A stretch of 10,433 nucleotides of DNA from Bacteroidota bacterium (lineage in GTDB: Bacteria > Bacteroidota > Bacteroidia > NS11-12g > UBA9320): assembly GCA_003485825.1 (NCBI GenBank), contig DNHN01000098.1, forward strand, positions 1 through 10,433, given 5' to 3'. Below the pieces are notes generated by a model. It did no database searches, was not told the origin of the DNA, and was given only the letters and a program-made list of their open reading frames with translations. The position numbers were made by a program, and so were the translations under genes. This document shows, piece after piece, positions 1-5,769 of the stretch. How positions within the stretch are numbered: position 1 is the first letter of the stretch; each line of letters starts with the position of its first letter.

Positions 1-2
1 TA

Positions 3-644
3 AGGGCTATGATGAATAAGGATGGTACACTTGACCCATCTAAATTACCTCCAATGCCACAATCTGAAAGACAAGCATTAATAACTCTTGCAAACCAAGC
101 AAAAGAAATGTCTGATCGGATGTATCGTGATCAAAATGAATATGTTAAACGTGATGGTAAAGAGTTAGGGTATATAAACAACTATCTCCTTAGGTTTAAA
201 GCTCTTGATAAAGTAGCTATTAAAAAGAATCGTGCAGGTTTTGAAGCAGCACTACAAAGTGAAACTAATCTTTCTGTATCTGAAGCTAAAGAGCTTACTG
301 ATAAGATTTTAGATAATCCTGAAATGAATGATCTTAGTTTATTAGACGATAACTTTTCTGTAACTAAAGGTGGTATTGTCCCTACATCACACAGAGAAAG
401 AACTCTTAATCTATCTGAGAAAGATGCATTCAATGAGTTTATGGAAAGGGATATCTTTGCAAACATGTCTACTGCTGCTAAATCTGCTGCACGTTTTGTA
501 ACACATCGAAAGTATATTGGTAAAAACGGTGAAATACTAGCAGCACAATTACAGCAAATGGAAAATGAAGGCGTACCCAGAGACAAAGTTAATGAGATTG
601 CTATGGGACTTAAGGATTTCTTAGATGCTGAATCAGGAAACTAG
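3..644 (+). CDS. Large virion/ejection-type protein, internal part, ending at an in-frame amber codon (partial at window edge)
   Basis: The frame is open from the left edge, so the true start is probably outside the window. The ATGs at 9 and 12 are possible starts, with AAGGG just before them. The segment is hydrophilic and largely helical. Around residues 55-82 (counting from ATG 9) it shows a Y-x-x-N-Y-L-x-R element, then an N-R-x-x-F stretch. This resembles an element recurring in very large podovirus ejection proteins (recalled resemblance, not a search). The frame stops at TAG 642-644 but continues open without any other stop to 1964, so this piece and the next CDS appear to be one protein interrupted once. 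Its probable role is as an internal virion protein that leaves the capsid with the DNA; no catalytic motif is visible. It could instead be a complete small protein starting at ATG 12, which I consider less likely. Confidence 0.6.
   Translation, partial: RAMMNKDGTLDPSKLPPMPQSERQALITLANQAKEMSDRMYRDQNEYVKRDGKELGYINNYLLRFKALDKVAIKKNRAGFEAALQSETNLSVSEAKELTDKILDNPEMNDLSLLDDNFSVTKGGIVPTSHRERTLNLSEKDAFNEFMERDIFANMSTAAKSAARFVTHRKYIGKNGEILAAQLQQMENEGVPRDKVNEIAMGLKDFLDAESGN
642..644 (+). other. In-frame TAG splitting one long reading frame
   Basis: Codons on both sides (from position 3 to 641 and from 645 to 1961) form one continuous frame of uniform character. The 18 codons between this TAG and ATG 699 contain no further stop and read as normal protein. 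No Shine-Dalgarno sequence precedes ATG 699, and that ATG sits at the beginning of a hydrophobic helix, a poor place for a new protein to start. A single base change from a tyrosine codon (TAT or TAC) would explain the stop. Suppression or readthrough, a real nonsense mutation, or a sequencing or assembly variant are all possible. Confidence 0.75.
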
Positions 645-698
645 AAACGTCCAACAAGTAAAGATGGAAAAATTGCTATTGGTATTCAAAAAAACCTT

Positions 699-1964
699 AT
701 GTTTGTTACAACCATAGCAACCCTAGGTCTTGCTACAGTGGCCTCCCTTGTAGAACTTGCATTAGCAGGTCGAGCTTTAACAGCAGAACAAATCTATGGT
801 CGTAAAGGGGCTAAGTCTGGTGATACTAGTTTAGCATCTTTTGGTAAAGAATTAGCTAAGGTTATTTCAGATGCTGTTATGTTTGCTGGTAATACTGCTG
901 TTCTTAAAGACCCTGGATTAGGAAGTCAGTCACGTGGTCAGGAATTAATACGCAATCTTGGTTATTATGAATGGGATGTTGGTGCTGCTACAGTTACTGG
1001 TGTTACAGAAATGAACCCAGTACACGAAAAGTATTATAAGATGTTCTTTAAAATGACAGGTCTTACTGGTTGGACAAACATGACTCGTGCTCTTCGTGGT
1101 TCTATTGCTGCTGATTATATGTTTGATCATACAAGAACTATATCTGAATACAGAAATAGAGGTGGTGAAAAAACAAATGAAGTACAAGAAGCAGAAGAAG
1201 CTTTAAGAAACATTGGTGTTAATGTTGATGATGCTGTTGAAGTTTTTCAAGCAGATCAAAGAACAGATCCAAACTCTGCTTTGTCTCCAGAGCTAGAAGC
1301 AAAACGTGAAACTAATATGAGAACAGGGGCATTTAATTTTATTAACGATGCTGTTGCATTACCGACTGTAGCTAACAGGCCTATGATCTATCAAGACCCA
1401 AGGTTTGCTTTGTTTACACAGTTTCAAGGATTCATTGCTACATTTACAGCTAATCATATCCCTAAACTATGGGGGGAGTATGTAAAGCGTGGAACACCTT
1501 CGATGAAGTATAACGCTTTTGCTGTTATGACAACAATGATTATGCTTGGGTTTGCATCTCAGTATCTTAAAGATTTAATTAAATTTGGTGATAGAGATGA
1601 AGATGAATTAAAAACACTTGGTAATCCATACCTTGATACAGGCGAGTACATGCAACGTGGTATACGTGCATCTGGCTTAATGGGTGTTGGAGAGCGTGTC
1701 TTTGATCAGTTCTTTCCTTTGTATGAACAAAGATCTGATAACGCATTAGAGTGGGCTTGGAATACAGTGAGTGGTGAGGCACCTGCAGCGGGTACAGTGA
1801 AACGTGTTGCAAGGACATTAACTAATCTTGGAACTGGTGACTTTGGTGGTGCTGCTCAACAAGCAAGCAAGCTGGTTCCGTTTATTGGCATCGTTGGTGG
1901 TGCTGAAAGACTTTCAAACTTATACGATTGGGATTATAAAGGGGAAGATAATGGCAGTAATTAG
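699..1964 (+). CDS. Large virion/ejection-type protein, C-terminal part with hydrophobic segments
   Basis: This continues the frame of the preceding fragment; ATG 699 is only the first methionine after the amber codon and has no ribosome binding site, so translation probably arrives from upstream. Residues 1 to about 28 form a strongly hydrophobic, Ala/Leu/Val-rich segment, and a second one lies near residues 272-292. Both could be membrane-spanning, as expected if the protein helps build the DNA-ejection channel. The C-terminus has a Gly/Ala-rich stretch, a short V-P-F-I-G-I-V-G-G hydrophobic patch and a polar tail. This overall pattern is one I associate with the C-terminal part of large ejected proteins in T7-like marine podoviruses (family memory, no search). 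It overlaps the next gene by 14 bases, implying translational coupling with the RNAP-like protein. No enzymatic motif was recognised. Confidence 0.65.
   Translation: MFVTTIATLGLATVASLVELALAGRALTAEQIYGRKGAKSGDTSLASFGKELAKVISDAVMFAGNTAVLKDPGLGSQSRGQELIRNLGYYEWDVGAATVTGVTEMNPVHEKYYKMFFKMTGLTGWTNMTRALRGSIAADYMFDHTRTISEYRNRGGEKTNEVQEAEEALRNIGVNVDDAVEVFQADQRTDPNSALSPELEAKRETNMRTGAFNFINDAVALPTVANRPMIYQDPRFALFTQFQGFIATFTANHIPKLWGEYVKRGTPSMKYNAFAVMTTMIMLGFASQYLKDLIKFGDRDEDELKTLGNPYLDTGEYMQRGIRASGLMGVGERVFDQFFPLYEQRSDNALEWAWNTVSGEAPAAGTVKRVARTLTNLGTGDFGGAAQQASKLVPFIGIVGGAERLSNLYDWDYKGEDNGSN
1938..1947 (+). promoter_or_regulatory. Ribosome binding site fixing the start of the RNAP-like virion gene
   Basis: A purine-rich AAAGGGGAAG lies just ahead of ATG 1951, inside the last codons of the upstream gene. 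The same frame is open further upstream, to about 1828, but that part overlaps the upstream gene and has no comparable site, so ATG 1951 is the chosen start. Confidence 0.8.
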
Positions 1965-4900
1965 AGGTGCTCCAAGCACAACACAAAAAGCTGTAGAAAA
2001 ACTACAAGAAAGTATGGTAACTGCAGCCCCTGAAGTAGATCCTAATATGGTACAGCAAAAAGGAGAGGCTCCGGTCTCTCCTATTTCTGGAAGTATTTTT
2101 GATAGGATTGCTGCACAACCTGTGGTTGAGACTTCGCAAGATAATATAGAACAACAAGCAGAGCAAGTAGGTGAACAAGTACAAAGGGCTGTAGCAGAAG
2201 GATCTCCTGTAGCCCCTGAGCTTGCTGCTATTGCAACTGCTGAGTTAGAGTCTAATCCTAAACGCCTTAATCAAAAACAACTAGAACGGGCTGAAGCAAA
2301 AAAGAATATTGTTAAGCCACTTAATGAACGCACTGAAGAAGATTCAGGTCAGTGGTTCTTTAATGCTGTTGTAGCAGAGGATGCTGCTTCGGATGTAACA
2401 TCTGGGCCTATGTCAGACGGTGGTCTTGTAGCTCGTGCTAGGAATTTGTCTAATCAAGTTAGCGAAAAGAATATTGGATTTGGTGGGTTAACATCTGCTG
2501 CTAAAGACAATGTAGCCTTAAATACGCTTAACGCTCTTGGGGCTTATGATGCAGAATCTCAAATGCCAAGTAGGGATTTTCTTCAAACAATGTCCGTTGT
2601 TACTGAAGATACCATTTCACAACTTGCATTTAGTGAGCCAACATCTCTTGATATAAACCCTGGAGAAACTGCTATCAATAATGATGGTGAAGTTCAAAAC
2701 ATAACAGAAGAAGAGATAGCTCAATCAACACCCTTTTCAAAAGCTAAAGCCAATCGTGATCTAGGGACACGAATAAGCAGAGAGTTCCAAAGGTTGCGTA
2801 ATAAAGCAGAGGATAGGCCGACAGATGAGTACCAAGACATAAGCGCAGATGAGGCTATTGCTCTTGGGGATATGGCAAAGGAGTTATATTGGGCAGCAAA
2901 TAAAACTGTTGATGGTAAGAACTTTCTTGTAAGACAAAAAGCAAATGACGGTCAAGTGTATTTTACTTTAACCAAACATGGTTCTGATATGCTAAAGCAA
3001 GGAGCAGCTAGACGTAAGCGTATGTTCCCTGGAAAACAAATAAAAGCTCAGAAAACCCCAGGCGTTCCTCTCACAGGTGAGGCAAAGAAACAAACCCGTA
3101 GAGTATCTTCTAAAGGAGGTGCACTCACAGGAACCCAAGAGCTTGATGAAGCAATGCGTAATCTTAATAAAGTAGCTAATGTTGTTGATCCTCGTAGACT
3201 TAAGATTTTATATCTTACAGCACTACCTGTATTACTTGGTCAAGCTTCTCCTGATTCTCTTTATGCATCTTTAAATCATGTTGGTCAAGATAAACTAAAT
3301 AAGTTTTTGGCTAAGGCTTCTGCTAAAACAGGAAGTCCAACAGAGAAAGAGACTAAAAATGCAACACAAGAATATAATGATTTAATAAATGATTTAGCTC
3401 AAGACTTACGTGGCATTGCTTTAGAACGTAAGGGGGCTAACTATCTTACATATTATGTTCAAGCATTCAACACTCGTATTGCTCCGCAACAGTCTACTCT
3501 TGATCCTACAACATCTAAGACTGCTAGGTTTGTAACTCGTAATGCTAAGCCCTCATTAGTAGATTCAAAGACAGGCACTGGAAGACGTATTGAACGTAAC
3601 CTTAGACAGATGTATGCTATGCATCTTGTAGAAGGAGCAGGTTCTAAACTTCCTAAAGAAAGAAACCAAATGCTTGTCATAGCATCCCCTAAGTTAGCTA
3701 AGTGGGGGGTTTCTTTACGTGAAGCTTTAAATTCTATTCCTGATTCTAAGATTGAAGAGATATCTCAGGCTATTGAAGATGGGGTTTCAGTTAATGATCC
3801 AAACTTTCCACAGGTACCACAGCTACCTTCTGATTTAGATCCAGAGTTGTTAGAAACAATTAAGAAACAAGGGGAAGATGGTCAAGCTTATATTGATGGC
3901 CTTATTGACTTTGCAAATTACTATGAGACAGTGCAAAACGCTTATACTAATAAAAAAGCAGGTAGGTCAGACGGTAACTATCAGTTTCCTTCTTTCTTTA
4001 ATGCGTATATGGATGGTAAGACTAATGGTCTAGCATCTAATGGTATGCAAATGGGATCTATGTCTGTTGCTCGGAGAACAGGTGTACTAAGAAGTCAAAA
4101 CACTTCTGCCATTGATAATAATGAAGACATACGTGACGAGTTAGCAAACCTTTTGTTAGCTAGTCTAGATGATGGATTTGATGGGCATACAGGTGAAGTT
4201 GGTGAGTACTTGCATAGCATTGCAACTGAACTGTTTAGTATTCGTGCGTTGAATAAGGCTACCACCATGACGTTTGGTTATGGGAAAGAGTTGAATTCTT
4301 TTAAACGTGACATTCGTGAATACTTAGATCTTATGGAACAAGAAAAAATAGCAGAAGGATCTAACTACAATGAAATAGCACTGGCTGTTGAAATCCTTAC
4401 GCCTGATAACCCAGACGGAAGACAGATATTGGTTGAAATACTTCATGCTAAGTATGTACCATCTCTTGTTCAGGTTCTTGACAAGAGGGCCTTGCAGTCT
4501 CGTAATGTTATGCGTGGGGCTGCTATGCTTCATGCTCTTTCTAATGAGTTGTTTACTATTGAATCTCCTACAGGGACTTCTCTTAATCTTGGTGGCTCTG
4601 CTACTACAGGATACATTGAGGGAGATGCTTACAAGGTTTGGTCTGATGGTAAGTATAACCAAAGAAAGGTAGGACGTTTTGGGGATGAACTAACTGCAGC
4701 TGCTCCAAGGCTTATGGATGACGTAAGTGTCCCTGGGGAGAGGGCGTATGGTGGATCTGTACCAGCCCCTGTTCAATCCCTAGATGCTGCTACGGTTATT
4801 CGCACAGCTAGTGGAAAATCTTGGTCTAGGCTTGAAGCAGCTTCTGGTGGTGCTCCATATCTTCATACTATTTATGATGCCTTTAAGGTTGATGCTATGG

Positions 4901-5454
4901 GGTATGATGTTGTACTTGAAGAGGTCAATCAAAACTGGTTAGATTTAAACATGCAGTGGTCATATCTTGAAAAGACTTCTGATGCATTAAACAATCTTAG
5001 AACTAAGTTTGCTGAAAGATACAGTGGACGAGACCCTAATGATGCTCTTACAGCAAACGAATGGAGTATGGCTGGATACCTTTTAGAACAAACAAAAGTA
5101 GAAGGTAAGTCAATAAGTTCAAACCTTATGAATAAACTTTCTAAGGTGCTTGATCTTCCCGTGGTTGATAAAGATAATAAACTTATTGAAAAACATCCAG
5201 AGGTAGAGGAAGCTACAAAGCGAATTGAAGACGTTATGATTGCTGTTGGTTATAACCCTAAAAGTCCACCTGCACAACCTACTGTGCGACACATAAAGGC
5301 TTTTGTTCAAGCGTTTAGTAAAGAACTAAACATGCAAGGTAGACTTAATAAGATGATTGCAGAGACTAACAGAGATAAGGATGCTCTTAAATCTGAAATA
5401 GAAAAGCAGATTTCAGACGGTAACTTTGGTGTGTCTCAATATTACGATCACTAG
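1951..5454 (+). CDS. Putative virion-associated single-subunit RNA polymerase (N4 vRNAP-like)
   Basis: This protein has 1167 residues and starts at ATG 1951. Residues 1 to about 140 are rich in Gln, Ala, Glu and Pro and look disordered. From about 430 to 1010 the catalytic landmarks of T7/N4-type RNAPs appear in order. A TxxGR-like element (N-T-R, R509) is followed by L-D-P-T-T-S-K-T-A-R-F (517-527), where T7 has its N-P-Q-G-x-D region. Motif A is D688-G-K-T-N-G. Motif B is R765, K769, M773, Y777, G778, with the same spacing as T7 R627, K631, M635, Y639, G640. Motif C is I-Y-D976-A-F. The A-to-C distance is 288 residues, against 275 in T7. The gene lies last in the virion module, overlapping an ejection-type gene. 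That position suggests packaging in the capsid and ejection with the DNA to transcribe early genes, as for N4 gp50, though this protein is far smaller. Deviations are Tyr975 for the usual His and no Gly before R509. Relation to the polymerase family is well supported; virion location and activity are inferred. Confidence 0.78.
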   Translation: MAVIRGAPSTTQKAVEKLQESMVTAAPEVDPNMVQQKGEAPVSPISGSIFDRIAAQPVVETSQDNIEQQAEQVGEQVQRAVAEGSPVAPELAAIATAELESNPKRLNQKQLERAEAKKNIVKPLNERTEEDSGQWFFNAVVAEDAASDVTSGPMSDGGLVARARNLSNQVSEKNIGFGGLTSAAKDNVALNTLNALGAYDAESQMPSRDFLQTMSVVTEDTISQLAFSEPTSLDINPGETAINNDGEVQNITEEEIAQSTPFSKAKANRDLGTRISREFQRLRNKAEDRPTDEYQDISADEAIALGDMAKELYWAANKTVDGKNFLVRQKANDGQVYFTLTKHGSDMLKQGAARRKRMFPGKQIKAQKTPGVPLTGEAKKQTRRVSSKGGALTGTQELDEAMRNLNKVANVVDPRRLKILYLTALPVLLGQASPDSLYASLNHVGQDKLNKFLAKASAKTGSPTEKETKNATQEYNDLINDLAQDLRGIALERKGANYLTYYVQAFNTRIAPQQSTLDPTTSKTARFVTRNAKPSLVDSKTGTGRRIERNLRQMYAMHLVEGAGSKLPKERNQMLVIASPKLAKWGVSLREALNSIPDSKIEEISQAIEDGVSVNDPNFPQVPQLPSDLDPELLETIKKQGEDGQAYIDGLIDFANYYETVQNAYTNKKAGRSDGNYQFPSFFNAYMDGKTNGLASNGMQMGSMSVARRTGVLRSQNTSAIDNNEDIRDELANLLLASLDDGFDGHTGEVGEYLHSIATELFSIRALNKATTMTFGYGKELNSFKRDIREYLDLMEQEKIAEGSNYNEIALAVEILTPDNPDGRQILVEILHAKYVPSLVQVLDKRALQSRNVMRGAAMLHALSNELFTIESPTGTSLNLGGSATTGYIEGDAYKVWSDGKYNQRKVGRFGDELTAAAPRLMDDVSVPGERAYGGSVPAPVQSLDAATVIRTASGKSWSRLEAASGGAPYLHTIYDAFKVDAMGYDVVLEEVNQNWLDLNMQWSYLEKTSDALNNLRTKFAERYSGRDPNDALTANEWSMAGYLLEQTKVEGKSISSNLMNKLSKVLDLPVVDKDNKLIEKHPEVEEATKRIEDVMIAVGYNPKSPPAQPTVRHIKAFVQAFSKELNMQGRLNKMIAETNRDKDALKSEIEKQISDGNFGVSQYYDH
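2061..2082 (+). other. Stable UNCG-tetraloop hairpin inside the vRNAP-like gene
   Basis: Positions 2061-2069 pair with 2074-2082: nine pairs including one G-U at 2068/2075. They close a four-base loop, TCCG, on a C-G pair. In RNA this is C(UCCG)G, a member of the very stable UNCG tetraloop class. It lies about 110 bases into the coding sequence, in a Pro/Ser-rich linker with little protein constraint. No U-run follows directly, so it is not a standard terminator. Confidence 0.6.
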
Positions 5455-5467
5455 AATAAAAAAAATA

Positions 5468-5510
5468 CCCCTACTAGAATCCAATTAAGGAAACTAGTAG
5501 GGGCTTTTTT
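5468..5510. terminator. Bidirectional intrinsic terminator between convergent blocks
   Basis: A perfect 10-bp stem, CCCCTACTAG (5468-5477) against CTAGTAGGGG (5494-5503), encloses a 16-base loop. On the plus strand it is followed by C and then six Ts (5505-5510). On the minus strand the stem is followed, after two bases, by eight Ts (complement of the A-run 5458-5465). It therefore can end transcription of the plus-strand virion module 13 bases after the stop codon, and of the minus-strand module right after the 82-residue gene. It fills the only intergenic gap in the window between convergent genes. Confidence 0.93.
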
Positions 5511-5757
5511 ATTTAAGCATACCGTTTTTAGCCAGTAGCTCTCTGATATCACGCTCAGCATTCTTCTTGATCTCTGCAGCTTTGTCAGGTTCTAAACCTC
5601 CTTCAACTGCTTTGTCATAGTTATACTGTAGCATGTCTTCGTTAATCTTATTTGAGTATGCAGAGTCTGGTGATAAACCAAACTGTTCTACATATTCCAT
5701 GTCATCTACTGGTGCTCCACGCAGAGCCAAGTAGTTATACGATTTTTTATCGCTCAT
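5509..5757 (-). CDS. Hypothetical 82-residue protein downstream of the RNAP gene
   Basis: The start is ATG at 5757, chosen because AAGGAG (complement of 5764-5769) lies six bases ahead of it; an upstream in-frame start at 5793 would overlap the RNAP gene and lacks such a site. I do not recognise the family. The protein is soluble-looking and mildly acidic (16 Asp/Glu against 12 Lys/Arg). Its N-terminal half is Tyr-rich, with N-Y-L-A-L-R-G-A-P near residue 8. Its C-terminal half, from about residue 40, is probably helical with alternating charged and alanine residues. It has no signal peptide, membrane segment or Cys pair. It is the last gene of the minus-strand operon: its ribosome binding site overlaps the stop codon of the RNAP gene and its own stop abuts the terminator. 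Co-expression with the RNAP makes a polymerase- or host-takeover accessory role possible, but that is a guess. Confidence 0.8.
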   Translation of the reverse strand: MSDKKSYNYLALRGAPVDDMEYVEQFGLSPDSAYSNKINEDMLQYNYDKAVEGGLEPDKAAEIKKNAERDIRELLAKNGMLK

Positions 5758-5763
5758 TGTTAT

Positions 5764-5769
5764 CTCCTT
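5764..5769 (-). promoter_or_regulatory. Ribosome binding site of the 82-residue gene
   Basis: The minus strand reads AAGGAG six bases before ATG 5757. The site overlaps the TAA of the RNAP gene (5768-5770), so the two genes are probably translationally coupled. It decides for the internal methionine over the upstream one at 5793. Confidence 0.85.

Noticed and set aside
1828..1950. Upstream extension of the vRNAP-like reading frame
   Set aside because: It overlaps well-supported codons of the preceding gene and lacks a ribosome binding site, whereas ATG 1951 has a clear one.
4388..4672. Leucine-rich, membrane-like 94-residue frame on the plus strand inside the vRNAP-like gene
   Set aside because: It begins at TTG, has no ribosome binding site and overlaps the region between motifs B and C. 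The hydrophobicity is the expected effect of reading T-rich third positions in a shifted frame.
642..5454. Genome-wide recoding of TAG as an amino acid
   Set aside because: TAG 1962-1964 ends a gene exactly at the overlap with the next, and TAG 5452-5454 sits just before a strong terminator, so TAG works as a normal stop here.
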